Shown: positions 20,219 through 29,814 of the stretch, piece by piece
Layout of the letters: each line of letters opens with the position of its first letter
Position numbering within the stretch: the first letter of the stretch is position 1
DNA from: Zoogloeaceae bacterium G21618-S1
GTDB taxonomy: Bacteria; Pseudomonadota; Gammaproteobacteria; Burkholderiales; Rhodocyclaceae
Direction of reading: 5' to 3'
Length of the DNA: 64,000 nucleotides
Assembly: GCA_027214125.1 (NCBI GenBank)
Contig: JAPWHF010000016.1
Span: 18,292 to 82,291 of the forward strand
The notes under the pieces: generated by a model
Seen by the model: the letters and a program-made list of their open reading frames with translations, nothing else
Told to the model about the DNA's origin: nothing
Database searches by the model: none
Position numbers and translations under genes: made by a program

Positions 20219-23107
20219 TCAGTCGTCGATGTTCCCGAGGGTGAAGTAGAAGCGTGCACCTTTGGCGACTTCGCCTTCGGCCCACACCCGGCCGCCATGA
20301 CGCTGGATGATGCGCGATACCGTTGCCAGGCCGATACCGGTGCCTTCGAAGTCGCGATCAGTATGCAGGCGCTGGAAGGGGCCAAACAGTTTGTCGGCAT
20401 AGCGCATGTCGAAGCCGGCGCCGTTGTCTTCCACGCAAAAGACGGTTTCTTTGTTTTCTTTGAAACTGAAGAAACGGATCTCGGCTTCGGCGACTTTGGC
20501 AGTAAATTTCCACGCATTGCCGAGCAGATTTTCGACAGCGATATGCAGTAGTTTTGCGTCGGCAAAAAGTTGCATGCCGGGGTCGATAGTGACACTGACC
20601 TGCCGCGCTGGCTTGGCTTGCAGCAGGGTTTCTACCACGTGTTCGGCCATGGCGCTCAGGTCGATGGGGTTGCGGTTGAGTGGGCGCCGGGATACGCGTG
20701 ACAGTTCCAGCAGATCATCGATGAGGTCGCTCATGCGCGCCACGGCGGCGAGCATGCGCTCGAACAGGACGTGCGCTTCCTGCGTGAAGGCTTCTCGGTA
20801 GTCGTCGCGAATAATTCGGGCGTAGCCGTCGATGGCGCGTAACGGTGAGCGCAGGTCGTGCGATACGGAGTAGCTAAATGTCTCCAGCTCCTTGACGGCT
20901 GCGGCAAGCTGGGCTGTGCGGTCAGCCACGCGGCTTTCCAACTCACGATTGAGGTTGCGCATCTGCTGCTCGGCATTCTTGCGTTCTGAAATGTCGGTGG
21001 TGATACACAAGAGTTGGTCGACGTCGTGCAGCATGACGCGTCGGGCCAGAAAGCTGACGGGCAGCCGCCGTCCATCGCGCGATTCAACCTGGGTTTCGGC
21101 CCATGCCGCGCCTTCGTCGTAGGCGCGTTCCAGGCGTTGCTGAATCACGGGGCGGTCTTCGGCATTGATCAGATCGGTGATCGCCAGCGAGCCAAGATCG
21201 TCTGCGGTATAGCCGGTGATTCGGCACAGATAAGGATTGAGCAGCGTCAGGCTGCCGTCGCGTTGCGCGACGCACAGACCGACCGGCAGGCTGTCGACCA
21301 GGGTGCGGGAGAAGGCCAGTTCGTTGGTCAGCTGCATTTCGGCGCGTTTGCGGGCGGTGATGTCGCCCATTGAGCCAACCATGCGGTAGGCATTGCCTTG
21401 TTCGTCGCGCTGGGCGATGCCGCGCGAGCGGAACCAGCGGTAGCTTCCGTCATGCGTGGCCATGCGGAATTCCAGCTCGAAGTGCTGGGTTTCGCCTTTG
21501 AGGTGGGCCACCATGCGCAGGTAATACACATCCCGGTCGTCCGGGTGCATGCGGGCCAGCCAGGCGTCGCTGGTGGTGCGCAGCGACTCGGCGGCTTCGC
21601 CCAGCAGCGCCATGAGCCGGGAAGACAGGAAGAGCTCCATGGTGAGCGGACTCCAGTCCCACAGGCCTTCGTTGGTGCCCCGCATGGCGAGGGCGTATCG
21701 GGTTTCGCTTTCGCGCAGTTTGCGCTCGGCGTCGTAGCGGGCGGTGTAGTCCTCGACAATGCCGACGCCGCCGACGATATTGCCCGGGGTGTCGAACACT
21801 GGCGCCGTGCGAATGGAGATGCGAATGTCGCGCGCAGTTTCACTGTCGTGGTAGGGGCCTTCGTAGCGGCCTTGATGTCCTTCGAGCGCGGCGCGTACGG
21901 CCGGCAGAACGGCTTCATCTGCGAGGGCGTGAAGGTCGAGGCCGATCAGTTGCTCGGCGCTGCGTTCGAGAATGTCAGAGAAGCGCGAGTTGACGAAGGT
22001 GATGTGGTGTTCGCGGTCGAAGTGGAAGATCCCGACGGGTGAGCTTTCGACGAGTGTCCGGTAGCGGGCTTCGCTCTCATTGAGTCGGCGCAGCGATTCG
22101 CTGCTGGCGCGCTCGTCGTGCAGCACGATCACAACGCCGATGGGCGCTGGATCGCCGGCCATCTGGATGGGCGCTGTGCTGTCCAGCACCGGAATGTGCC
22201 GACCGTTTCGGGCGATGAGTATCATCGCTTCCGGGCAGCGCAAGGCGGTACCGGTTTTCAGCACGGAGTCGACAGGCAGTGTCGCGGTGCGGCGGTCGGC
22301 AGTGGGGGCGAAGACGAGCACGTCGGCGAGCAGGCGGCCGACCGCTTCATCCTCTTGCCACCCGGTGAGCGCGCTGGCGCCCGGATTGAAGAGCGTGATC
22401 CGGCCATCAATGTCGGTCGCCACGACCGCATCGCCGATGGCGCGCAGGGTCACCAGCACGCGTTGCTCGGCGGTTTTGGTCTCTGTGATTTCAATGGCTG
22501 CGCCGGTCGTATGGCAAATGCGTCCGCTGTCATCGCGAACCAGGCGCACCGAGTCGCGTAGCCAGCGCGTCTGTCCCTGCGCGTCGCGCAGGCGATATTC
22601 AAGTTCAACGTCGCAGGGGCCGGTCGGTGTTTCGCTCAAGGCTGCACGAATGCGCTGGCGGATATGTGCGGCATCGCCCGGCGGTATTCGGGATTGGATG
22701 TGTGACCAGCCGCTATCGCTGATCAGTGCGGACGGTGCTTCACCAATCAAACTTTCGATATTCGGTGAAATATAGTCGTAGGCTTTTCGGCGCAGATCGA
22801 GCCGGTAGAGGATGTGACCACGGCAGGCGAGCGCCTCGTCGACATCTCTGGCCAGGGTGTCAGCGTGCGTGTGCACCGTGGGCGTCGCTGCCAGATCCGG
22901 CGCGGCCTCGGTGATGGCCGTTTGTTGCTGGGCGTTGCGCAGCAGCCAGAGGGAGGCACCCGCCGGCAACACGGTCAGGGCGACTGCTGCCGTGTGAGGC
23001 AGCAGAAACTGGGCGAGGAACCACAGTCCCCACACAAGACCGAGCACGACGAATGGATTGGATGGAGCGAAGGTTTTCAATGCCTCGATACCGTGGATAC
23101 GTGCCAA
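20219..23107 (-). CDS. membrane-anchored multi-PAS sensor histidine kinase
   Basis: A 962-residue sensor kinase. Two N-terminal hydrophobic segments (about 18-58) are followed by five PAS/PAC-type repeats: about 95-210, 220-335, 345-465, 475-600 and 610-725. The PAC endings are recognisable, such as GAAIEITETKTAEQR and GSMGDITARKRAE. Then come a short coiled coil, a HisKA box with phospho-acceptor His750 (SVSHDLRSPLRAIDG), the N box (ENLLGNAWKF) and G boxes (DNGAGFD, GTGIGLA). There is no receiver domain and no response regulator gene adjacent, so the partner is unknown. Divergent from tadA. The C-terminus resembles bacteriophytochrome-type kinases, but no chromophore domain is present. Confidence 0.92.
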   Translation of the reverse strand: MARIHGIEALKTFAPSNPFVVLGLVWGLWFLAQFLLPHTAAVALTVLPAGASLWLLRNAQQQTAITEAAPDLAATPTVHTHADTLARDVDEALACRGHILYRLDLRRKAYDYISPNIESLIGEAPSALISDSGWSHIQSRIPPGDAAHIRQRIRAALSETPTGPCDVELEYRLRDAQGQTRWLRDSVRLVRDDSGRICHTTGAAIEITETKTAEQRVLVTLRAIGDAVVATDIDGRITLFNPGASALTGWQEDEAVGRLLADVLVFAPTADRRTATLPVDSVLKTGTALRCPEAMILIARNGRHIPVLDSTAPIQMAGDPAPIGVVIVLHDERASSESLRRLNESEARYRTLVESSPVGIFHFDREHHITFVNSRFSDILERSAEQLIGLDLHALADEAVLPAVRAALEGHQGRYEGPYHDSETARDIRISIRTAPVFDTPGNIVGGVGIVEDYTARYDAERKLRESETRYALAMRGTNEGLWDWSPLTMELFLSSRLMALLGEAAESLRTTSDAWLARMHPDDRDVYYLRMVAHLKGETQHFELEFRMATHDGSYRWFRSRGIAQRDEQGNAYRMVGSMGDITARKRAEMQLTNELAFSRTLVDSLPVGLCVAQRDGSLTLLNPYLCRITGYTADDLGSLAITDLINAEDRPVIQQRLERAYDEGAAWAETQVESRDGRRLPVSFLARRVMLHDVDQLLCITTDISERKNAEQQMRNLNRELESRVADRTAQLAAAVKELETFSYSVSHDLRSPLRAIDGYARIIRDDYREAFTQEAHVLFERMLAAVARMSDLIDDLLELSRVSRRPLNRNPIDLSAMAEHVVETLLQAKPARQVSVTIDPGMQLFADAKLLHIAVENLLGNAWKFTAKVAEAEIRFFSFKENKETVFCVEDNGAGFDMRYADKLFGPFQRLHTDRDFEGTGIGLATVSRIIQRHGGRVWAEGEVAKGARFYFTLGNIDD

Positions 23108-23187
23108 AGGATTCAGTGTAGCCGCGCAGGTGCAGATGCGTAGGCTGCACTATGGGTAAAATGACGAACTATTCAGGATGAACTTGA

Positions 23188-23658
<471 letters not shown>

Positions 23659-23659
23659 A

Positions 23660-24136
23660 ATGAAGCTCCTCGTCGATCTGCCCAGTCAGACCATGACGCT
23701 GCGAGATGCCGACGGAACGATCGTGCGCCGCTACCGCGTATCCACTGCGCTCAACGGTCCCGGTGAGTGCAAGGACTCTGGCTGCACGCCACGCGGGCGT
23801 CACCGGATCCGGGCACGGATTGGCGGCGGATTGCCGATTCGCTCGGTGTTTGTCGGGCGGCGCCCGACGGGCGAGATCTGGTCGGAGTCCTTGTCGGCGG
23901 CCCAGCCGGCGCGGGACTGGATTCTGAGCCGGATTCTGTGGTTGTCGGGGCTCGAGCCGGGGTGCAATCGCCTTGGCGAGGTCGACAGCATGCAGCGCTA
24001 CATCTATATCCATGGCACGCCCGATTCCGAACCGATGGGCGAGCCGCGCTCGCACGGCTGCATCCGGATGCGCAATCGCGATGTGGTGGAATTGTTTGAA
24101 TTGGTCGATACGTCGACCGAGGTGGATATTCGATGA
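23660..24136 (+). CDS. L,D-transpeptidase (YkuD-fold) protein without signal peptide
   Basis: A 158-residue protein made up of essentially one YkuD catalytic domain, with the motif IHGTPDSEPMGEPRSHGCIRM (in two parts: HGT at about 119 and SHGCIRM with the catalytic cysteine at about 139). Family members cross-link peptidoglycan or attach proteins to it in the periplasm. The start at 23660 has AAGGTG upstream. From that start no signal peptide is visible, which is odd for a periplasmic enzyme; the upstream in-frame sequence overlaps tadA and is not a convincing leader. It overlaps the next gene by 4 bases. Confidence 0.85.
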   Translation: MKLLVDLPSQTMTLRDADGTIVRRYRVSTALNGPGECKDSGCTPRGRHRIRARIGGGLPIRSVFVGRRPTGEIWSESLSAAQPARDWILSRILWLSGLEPGCNRLGEVDSMQRYIYIHGTPDSEPMGEPRSHGCIRMRNRDVVELFELVDTSTEVDIR

Positions 24137-24558
24137 AACTCGACGTACTGGACTGGTCGGCCGCACAGGCGCGCGTCATGCCGCTGCGCGAGGCGGTGTT
24201 TGTGGTCGAGCAAGGCGTGCCGGCAAGTATTGAGCGGGACGCCTTTGATGCGGTGTCGCGCCATGCCGCTTTGTATGGCGCGGATGATGAGGTGATCGCC
24301 ACCGGGCGCCTGCTACCGGATGGCCATATCGGGCGCATGGCGGTCGCCGCCGCACATCGGGGCTCGGGTCTGGGGAGCCAGGTGCTCACCGCTTTGATGG
24401 CCGAGGCGGCGCGCCTCGGGATGGCCGAGGTGTGCCTGAACGCGCAAACGCATGCCTGCGATTTTTACCGTCGCCATGGTTTCGTCGAAGCCGGCGAGGT
24501 GTTCACGGAGGCGGGTTTGCCGCATGTGAGCATGCGGCGGGTCTTGCGCCCGGCGTGA
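24133..24558 (+). CDS. GNAT-family N-acetyltransferase
   Basis: A 141-residue acetyltransferase with the acetyl-CoA-binding motif A (IGRMAVAAAHRGSGLGSQVLTAL, about 66-88, containing RGSGLG) and the C-terminal CDFYRRHGFVEAGEVF. The N-terminus (LREAVFVVEQGVPASIERDAFD) resembles the ElaA/YjcF-type subgroup. The substrate is unknown. The start overlaps the L,D-transpeptidase stop by 4 bases, so the tadA-ldt-gnat genes likely form one transcript. Confidence 0.88.
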   Translation: MKLDVLDWSAAQARVMPLREAVFVVEQGVPASIERDAFDAVSRHAALYGADDEVIATGRLLPDGHIGRMAVAAAHRGSGLGSQVLTALMAEAARLGMAEVCLNAQTHACDFYRRHGFVEAGEVFTEAGLPHVSMRRVLRPA

Positions 24559-24562
24559 GTTT

Positions 24563-25324
24563 CTAGGCGATATTGAACTGCTCGTCAGTCCGCCCATCTG
24601 GCGAGCCATCGGTGTGCCAGCGCGCTTCGACGAATCGCATCTGCCCGTGATTCGAGCGCATCACGATGCTGGTGCAACGGGTGCCGTAACCGGGGGCGCG
24701 AATAAAGCAACTCGACAGCATCCGCTCCCACGCCAGCGGCACGCCGGTGTCTGGCAGTGCGACGTCCGGCGCCGGGCGATCATCGCGCAGGATGTTGATC
24801 AATGCATCGATGTCGGGCTCGCTGCGAATAGCCGCTTCCAGCCCCCGGCGGGCGGCCAGGGCCTTTGGCCAGGGCGTGTCGAGCAAATGATTGCTCAGGG
24901 TATGAACGCCGGGCGGCAGCGTATGGCTTTGACCGGTGACGCTCTCGACCGCGACCAGGGCGTCGCCGTCGGACACCAGCAGATTGAAGGGGTTGTAGTC
25001 TTCGCGCTCGGCGACGACCTGCGCGCCGAAGGCTTTCGCAGGCTGGTCGTTTGTGGCCGCGCGCACCACGAGGTCACCCCGGCTGCGCGCATCCGCACGA
25101 TTTTGCTTGGGGTCGCGATAGTTGGTCAGCGCGGCGAAGCGCCCATTGCGGCCCACGCCAAGCCAGGTACCGCCGCCGCGCAGGTCGCGGCCGGCGAGGA
25201 GACCGGGAGGGTCCGGCCACCAGTGTGCCGGGGCCGCGGGGCGGTCAAAATACTCATCGCGGTTGGCAATGACGATCAGCGGATAGTCGGGGTGTTGCCG
25301 CCAGGCGATGGCGATTAGGCACAT
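24563..25324 (-). CDS. NRDE-family (TANGO2-like) protein
   Basis: A 253-residue protein of the NRDE/TANGO2 family, with the N-terminal Cys2 (MCLIAIAW) and the family motif NRDEYFDRP (21-29), followed by GGGTWLGVGRNGRFAALTNYRDP in two parts. The overall fold resembles N-terminal nucleophile hydrolases. The biochemical role in bacteria is unsettled; proposals include heme or acyl-CoA handling. It overlaps the upstream DUF4936 gene by 10 bases and is the last gene of ygfZ-DUF4936-NRDE. Confidence 0.85.
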   Translation of the reverse strand: MCLIAIAWRQHPDYPLIVIANRDEYFDRPAAPAHWWPDPPGLLAGRDLRGGGTWLGVGRNGRFAALTNYRDPKQNRADARSRGDLVVRAATNDQPAKAFGAQVVAEREDYNPFNLLVSDGDALVAVESVTGQSHTLPPGVHTLSNHLLDTPWPKALAARRGLEAAIRSEPDIDALINILRDDRPAPDVALPDTGVPLAWERMLSSCFIRAPGYGTRCTSIVMRSNHGQMRFVEARWHTDGSPDGRTDEQFNIA

Positions 25325-25593
25325 GGGACGAAGCGCTCCACATGGCGCTCACCGTCGAGGCAGGCCATCAGGCCGGTGGTGTCGACCGCGGCATCCAACG
25401 CAGCGATGAACGCATCGGTCTGACCCACGCTCCGATACACCTCCATCCAGGTGAGGGGGTCATCGGCGCGCTGATGCAGCGTTCCGGTGACGCCACCAGT
25501 GGCAGCCACCGCATCGAGCAAAGCGGCCGCGGCAACGCGGGCCTCAGCCAGCCGAGGCGCGGCGACCCGGTAGTACACATACAGATCCGTCAT
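25315..25593 (-). CDS. DUF4936-family protein
   Basis: A 92-residue soluble protein beginning MTDLYVYYRVAAPRLAEARVA, consistent with the betaproteobacterial DUF4936 family with a small ferredoxin-like fold. It contains PLTWMEVYRSV and ends HVERFVPCA. The function is unknown. It overlaps ygfZ by 4 bases and the NRDE gene by 10 bases, so translation of all three is probably coupled. Confidence 0.8.
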   Translation of the reverse strand: MTDLYVYYRVAAPRLAEARVAAAALLDAVAATGGVTGTLHQRADDPLTWMEVYRSVGQTDAFIAALDAAVDTTGLMACLDGERHVERFVPCA

Positions 25594-26648
25594 GCGTCCC
25601 GTTGAGCGACATCGAGTGCATAGGGCAGGGTGGCGAGGCGCAGCTTGGGGCCGTCGACGGCGCCGAGGTGGATTTCACCGCCCTCGGCGGCCTGCATCTG
25701 CATCACCGCCAGGGCTTCGAAACCGCCATTGGGCGATGGGACCACCGTGACCAGCTTGCCGACCGACTGACCTTCGAAGGCGGGCGCGTAGAGCTCGTCG
25801 CCGATACTCGGTGCGGCGCTGGCGGCGGCGGTCAGGCGGTACATGCGCTTCTTGAGCTTGCCCAGATACTGCGTACGCGCAACGATTTCCTGGCCCGGAT
25901 AGCAGCCTTTCTGAAAGTTCACGCCACCGATGAGCTCGTAGTTGAGCATTTGCGCGACAAAGTCGTCCTGCGTCAATTCGGTAATCACCGGAATGCCGGC
26001 TTGCACGTCGAGCCACTGCCAGGCCTGCGTCGCCGCCGGTACCACGCCGGCAGCGCCGAGTGCGCCCCAGACGTCGCCGAGTCGCTCGACCGGTACATCG
26101 ATGAGCGCGCGCCGGGTGTCGAGACGAATGACCGTGACGCCGTCACGGCTGGTGGTGCGCATCGGCGCGGCGGGTACGGGCAGTTTGGCGGCGCCGAGTC
26201 GCTCGGACAGCATCGCACTGCTCAGGCCGATCAGCGCGCGCTGGGCACGGCCATCAGTCAGCTTGACCTTGCTGCGCAACACATACATCGATAATTTTTT
26301 GAGCAGGGCCGGATGCAGGTCGGCCGACAGCGCGAGGCGGTAGCCGGCCTCGCCATGCCACAGCAAGATGCTCGCCAGCATGCGCCCCTTGGGGCTGTTG
26401 AAGCTGGTCCAGTGCGCAGCGTCAGCCCCGAGTTTTTTGACGTCATTCGAAAACAGGTTGTGCAGGAACACCGTGGCGTCGTCGCCGACGGCGTCGATCA
26501 GCCCCAGGTGCGTCATCGGCACCATGATGTCGCCGTCGCGTGCGCGCACCACGTCAGCCGACGGTTTGGCGCTGCAAACGACAGTGCCGTCGAGATGGAG
26601 ATCGGTGCTTGCGAGAAGTTGAGTCCAGTGATCCATGATGGTCTGCAT
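25590..26648 (-). CDS. ygfZ: folate-binding protein YgfZ (iron-sulfur cluster maintenance)
   Basis: A 352-residue tetrahydrofolate-binding protein related to the glycine-cleavage T-protein, known to help maintain certain Fe-S enzymes such as the radical-SAM enzyme MiaB. The diagnostic K-G-C-Y-P-G-Q-E motif is present (FQKGCYPGQEIVARTQYLG, about 244-262). The start is MQTIMDHW at 26648 or the second ATG four codons later. A minus-strand TATAAT lies just upstream. First gene of a three-gene operon; divergent from mltG. Confidence 0.93.
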   Translation of the reverse strand: MQTIMDHWTQLLASTDLHLDGTVVCSAKPSADVVRARDGDIMVPMTHLGLIDAVGDDATVFLHNLFSNDVKKLGADAAHWTSFNSPKGRMLASILLWHGEAGYRLALSADLHPALLKKLSMYVLRSKVKLTDGRAQRALIGLSSAMLSERLGAAKLPVPAAPMRTTSRDGVTVIRLDTRRALIDVPVERLGDVWGALGAAGVVPAATQAWQWLDVQAGIPVITELTQDDFVAQMLNYELIGGVNFQKGCYPGQEIVARTQYLGKLKKRMYRLTAAASAAPSIGDELYAPAFEGQSVGKLVTVVPSPNGGFEALAVMQMQAAEGGEIHLGAVDGPKLRLATLPYALDVAQRDA

Positions 26649-26674
26649 ACGCTCGGGGCGGGAATGAATGCGAT

Positions 26675-26680
26675 ATTATA
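26675..26680 (-). promoter_or_regulatory. -10 element upstream of ygfZ
   Basis: Perfect TATAAT on the minus strand, about 27 bases upstream of the ygfZ ATG. No convincing -35. Confidence 0.4.
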
Positions 26681-26769
26681 AGGCGCACTGCGCGTCGGCA
26701 TCTTTCCGCCGCGCTTTTCCTTTCTGATGTGCTTGAAAAGTCGGGGCTGAAACGCCCGGACAGACGTGA

Positions 26770-27783
26770 ATGAAAAAACGCCTGATCCTGTTGGCCTTGA
26801 TGCTGCCGGTGCTGGTTATCGCCGCTGCGGCTGCATCACTGGTGTGGTTGATCGATCAACCTCTGTCCGTCGCGGCCGAGCGTGTCGAAGTGCAGATTCC
26901 CCGCGGCGCAAGCATGCGTCAGGCGGCCAAGGCGGTGGCCGATGCCGGGGTCTCGGTCAGCCCGTCGACACTGTACTGGTTCGCCCGCATTGGCGGCCAC
27001 GCCAATCGCATCAAGGCGGGCAGCTACGCCTTCGAGAACGGGGTATCACCCCGCCAGATTGTCGAAAAACTGGTGCGCGGCGATGTCGTGCTGCAAAGCC
27101 TGGCGCTGATCGAGGGGTGGTCGTTCCGTCAGGTCAGGGCCTTGCTCGATGGGCATCCCGACCTGACACATGAGACAAAGGGCATGGACGATGGCGAGTT
27201 GCTTCGCCAGATTGGCGCGGCGGAGGCCAATCCCGAGGGCTTGTTTTTCCCCGACACTTATCATTTCGAGCGTGGTACCTCCGACCTTGATCTGTTGCGG
27301 CAGGCCTACGGCCAGATGCAATCGCGCTTGAATGATCTGTGGTCGAAGCGGGCCGAAGGCCTGCCGCTCAAATCGCCCTACGAAGCGCTGATCCTGGCGT
27401 CGATTGTCGAAAAGGAAACCGGGCAGGGCGCCGATCGTCCGTTGATTGCCTCGGTCTTCATCAACCGCTTGCGCGTCGGCATGTTGCTGCAAACCGACCC
27501 GACGGTGATTTATGGCCTGGGTGAAAAATTCGATGGCAATTTGCGTCGACGCGATCTTGAAGCCGACACGCCCTACAACACCTACACCCGCGCCGGCTTG
27601 CCGCCGACACCGATCGCCATGCCTGGCGAAGCGGCCATTGAGGCGGCGCTCAACCCCGCCCAGTCCGATTTCTATTACTTCGTGGCGCGTGGCGACGGCA
27701 GTTCGGAGTTTTCGAAAAATCTGGCTCAGCACAACCGTGCGGTGCGTGAGTTTCAGCTCTCACAGAAAAGGAAGGGCTCATGA
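26770..27783 (+). CDS. mltG: endolytic peptidoglycan transglycosylase MltG
   Basis: Inner-membrane lytic transglycosylase that cuts nascent glycan strands and sets their length. The 337 residues have one N-terminal membrane anchor (about 4-27), a LysM-like region ([22 protein letters not shown], about 39-60) and the YceG catalytic domain. The active-site Glu lies in IVEKETGQ (214-217 is EKET), followed by [10 protein letters not shown]. Conserved [12 protein letters not shown] and [17 protein letters not shown] complete the domain. First gene of mltG-tmk-holB-pilZ-tatD, overlapping tmk by 4 bases, as in many gammaproteobacteria and betaproteobacteria. Confidence 0.95.
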   Translation: MKKRLILLALMLPVLVIAAAAASLVWLIDQPLSVAAERVEVQIPRGASMRQAAKAVADAGVSVSPSTLYWFARIGGHANRIKAGSYAFENGVSPRQIVEKLVRGDVVLQSLALIEGWSFRQVRALLDGHPDLTHETKGMDDGELLRQIGAAEANPEGLFFPDTYHFERGTSDLDLLRQAYGQMQSRLNDLWSKRAEGLPLKSPYEALILASIVEKETGQGADRPLIASVFINRLRVGMLLQTDPTVIYGLGEKFDGNLRRRDLEADTPYNTYTRAGLPPTPIAMPGEAAIEAALNPAQSDFYYFVARGDGSSEFSKNLAQHNRAVREFQLSQKRKGS

Positions 27784-28412
27784 GCGGGCACAGCGCGCCA
27801 GGGCGTTTTCTTACCTTTGAAGGCATCGACGGGGCGGGCAAGAGCAGCCAAATTGCCGGCGCCTGTGCCTGGCTGGAGGCGCGAGGCGTCTCGCTGGAGC
27901 AGACCCGCGAGCCCGGCGGCACACCGCTCGGCGAGCAATTGCGGGGCCTGCTGCTGCACGAGGCCATGCATATCGAGACAGAAGCCATGTTGATGTTCGC
28001 TGCGCGTCGCGAGCACCTCGCGCAGCGAATCGCGCCGGCGCTGGCTGCCGGGCGCTGGGTGGTGTCGGATCGCTTCAGCGATGCCACTTATGCGTATCAG
28101 GTCGGTGGCCGGGGGCTGGATGCCGACAAATTTACGCGCCTCGAAGCCTGGGTGCATCCCGGTTTTCAACCCGACCTGACCTTCCTGTTCGACCTCGATC
28201 CGGCCATTGCGGCCGCCCGAGTGGCCGGTGCCGGCGACGCGCCAGACCGCTTCGAACGCGAGCAGCATGACTTCTTCGAACGCGTACGTGCCGCGTATCT
28301 GGCACGCGCCGCGGCGGCACCCGAACGCTTCTGCGTCATCGATGCCAGCCGACCGCCGACCGACATTGCCGCTGACATCGGCGCAACGCTGGCCGAGCGC
28401 TTTTTCGCATGA
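27780..28412 (+). CDS. tmk: thymidylate kinase
   Basis: Phosphorylates dTMP to dTDP for DNA synthesis. The 210-residue protein has the P-loop [12 protein letters not shown] (13-24), the DR motif in [14 protein letters not shown] and the LID segment [19 protein letters not shown]. Overlaps of 4 bases with both mltG and holB indicate a translationally coupled operon. Confidence 0.96.
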   Translation: MSGHSAPGRFLTFEGIDGAGKSSQIAGACAWLEARGVSLEQTREPGGTPLGEQLRGLLLHEAMHIETEAMLMFAARREHLAQRIAPALAAGRWVVSDRFSDATYAYQVGGRGLDADKFTRLEAWVHPGFQPDLTFLFDLDPAIAAARVAGAGDAPDRFEREQHDFFERVRAAYLARAAAAPERFCVIDASRPPTDIAADIGATLAERFFA

Positions 28413-29455
28413 TCCATACCTGGCATCGGCAACTGTGGACGCGCCTTGTCGCTACCGATGCGCGCCGGGCGCATGCCATTTTGCTGGCAGGCTTGCCAGG
28501 GCAGGGCAAACGCGTGTTTGCCGAGGCTTATGCAGCGCATGTGCTGTGTTCCGCGCCCGGCACCGATGGCTTCGCCTGCGGTGTGTGTACCGGCTGTCGG
28601 CTGCGTCTGTCGGGCAACCACCCCGACCTGCGACGCTTGATTCCCGAGGCCGACCAGACGGAGCCAGTCGAGACAACGTCGTCCAGCAAGACCAAACCCT
28701 CGACCCAGATCGTGATCGATCAGGTTCGGCAATTGCGCGAACAACTCACCGTCACCGGGCATCAGTCTGGCGAGCGCGTGGTGATCATCGACCCGCCGGA
28801 GGCCATGAACGGCAACACTGCCAACGCGCTGCTCAAATTGCTCGAAGAGCCGCCTGAACACACCGTCTTTGTGCTCGTGTCATCGGCGCCGCGCCGTCTG
28901 TTGCCCACCATCCGCAGTCGTTGCCAGCAATGGGATTTCGGCCGTCCTGACTCGGCCGCAGCACTGGATTGGCTGAAGGAGACAATGGGCAGTGCCGATA
29001 CCCAACTGCTCGCCTTGACGGGTGGCATGCCCCTGGCGGCCGCACAACTGGCGGGGAGTGACGGCGCGGCCATGCGCCAGCGCTTCGTTGATGACGTGAG
29101 CCGGATCGGGCGCAAAGACCCGATCATGCTGGCCGGTGACTGGGAGGCCTGGCTGCGCAGCAAAGAAGCCGTGGCCGCCGATTTTGACCTGCCGCGGCTG
29201 GCCGATTGGATGCTGCGCTGGGTGTGGGATCTGAGCTCGACGGCGCTCGGCGCTCAGGCACGCTACTTTCCCGATTGCCAGGCGCAGTTCGATCGCTGTT
29301 CAGCCGGCGCCGATCGTGCCGTTATGCTCGACTGTTACAATGCCATGGTGCAGATTCGGCGGGTCATCAAGCATCCGCTGAACCCCAGGCTTTTGCTTGA
29401 AGACATGTTGCTGCGGTACGCCCGTGCCGTCAGCAGGCCCGGAGGCCGTTCATGA
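28409..29455 (+). CDS. holB: DNA polymerase III subunit delta' (HolB)
   Basis: Clamp-loader subunit. In 348 residues it has the degenerate P-loop [18 protein letters not shown] and the zinc-module cysteines ([15 protein letters not shown]). Conserved [28 protein letters not shown] (in two parts) and the sensor/arginine-finger region [11 protein letters not shown] (SRC) follow. An insertion rich in Thr/Ser/Lys ([17 protein letters not shown]) lies between the zinc module and the AAA+ core. It overlaps tmk and the PilZ gene by 4 bases. Confidence 0.95.
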   Translation: MIHTWHRQLWTRLVATDARRAHAILLAGLPGQGKRVFAEAYAAHVLCSAPGTDGFACGVCTGCRLRLSGNHPDLRRLIPEADQTEPVETTSSSKTKPSTQIVIDQVRQLREQLTVTGHQSGERVVIIDPPEAMNGNTANALLKLLEEPPEHTVFVLVSSAPRRLLPTIRSRCQQWDFGRPDSAAALDWLKETMGSADTQLLALTGGMPLAAAQLAGSDGAAMRQRFVDDVSRIGRKDPIMLAGDWEAWLRSKEAVAADFDLPRLADWMLRWVWDLSSTALGAQARYFPDCQAQFDRCSAGADRAVMLDCYNAMVQIRRVIKHPLNPRLLLEDMLLRYARAVSRPGGRS

Positions 29456-29811
29456 ACAAACCCGCTGCTGGCGCCCGCCCCGGCGTCCTGTCACTGAACA
29501 TCAATTCCAAATCGGCGCTGTATGCCGCGTATATGCCGTTCCTGAAAAACGGCGGCATTTTCATCCCGACCACGCGTGACTACAAACTCGGTGACGAGGT
29601 GTTCATGCTGCTGCAGTTGATGGAAGACTCGGCCAAGCATGCCGTCGCCGGCAAGGTGGTGTGGATCACACCCCATGGCGTGCAGGGCGGCAAGACGCAG
29701 GGCGCGGGTGTGCATTTTTCGGACGATGACGCCAGCAAGTTGCTGCGCGGTCGCATCGAAACCATTCTGGCCGGTCACCTCGGCTCCAATCGCCCCACGC
29801 ATACGCTCTGA
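29452..29811 (+). CDS. pilZ: PilZ-domain protein (type IV pilus-associated class)
   Basis: A 119-residue single-domain PilZ protein of the class encoded next to holB and required for type IV pilus assembly in Pseudomonas. Core stretches are ALYAAYMPFLKNGGIFIPT, EVFMLLQLMEDSAKHAVAGKVVWITPHG and GAGVHFSDDD. The N-terminus lacks the canonical RxxxR c-di-GMP motif that I would look for, consistent with this class not binding the nucleotide in the usual way. Start overlaps holB by 4 bases. Confidence 0.88.
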   Translation: MNKPAAGARPGVLSLNINSKSALYAAYMPFLKNGGIFIPTTRDYKLGDEVFMLLQLMEDSAKHAVAGKVVWITPHGVQGGKTQGAGVHFSDDDASKLLRGRIETILAGHLGSNRPTHTL

Positions 29812-29814
29812 CAG

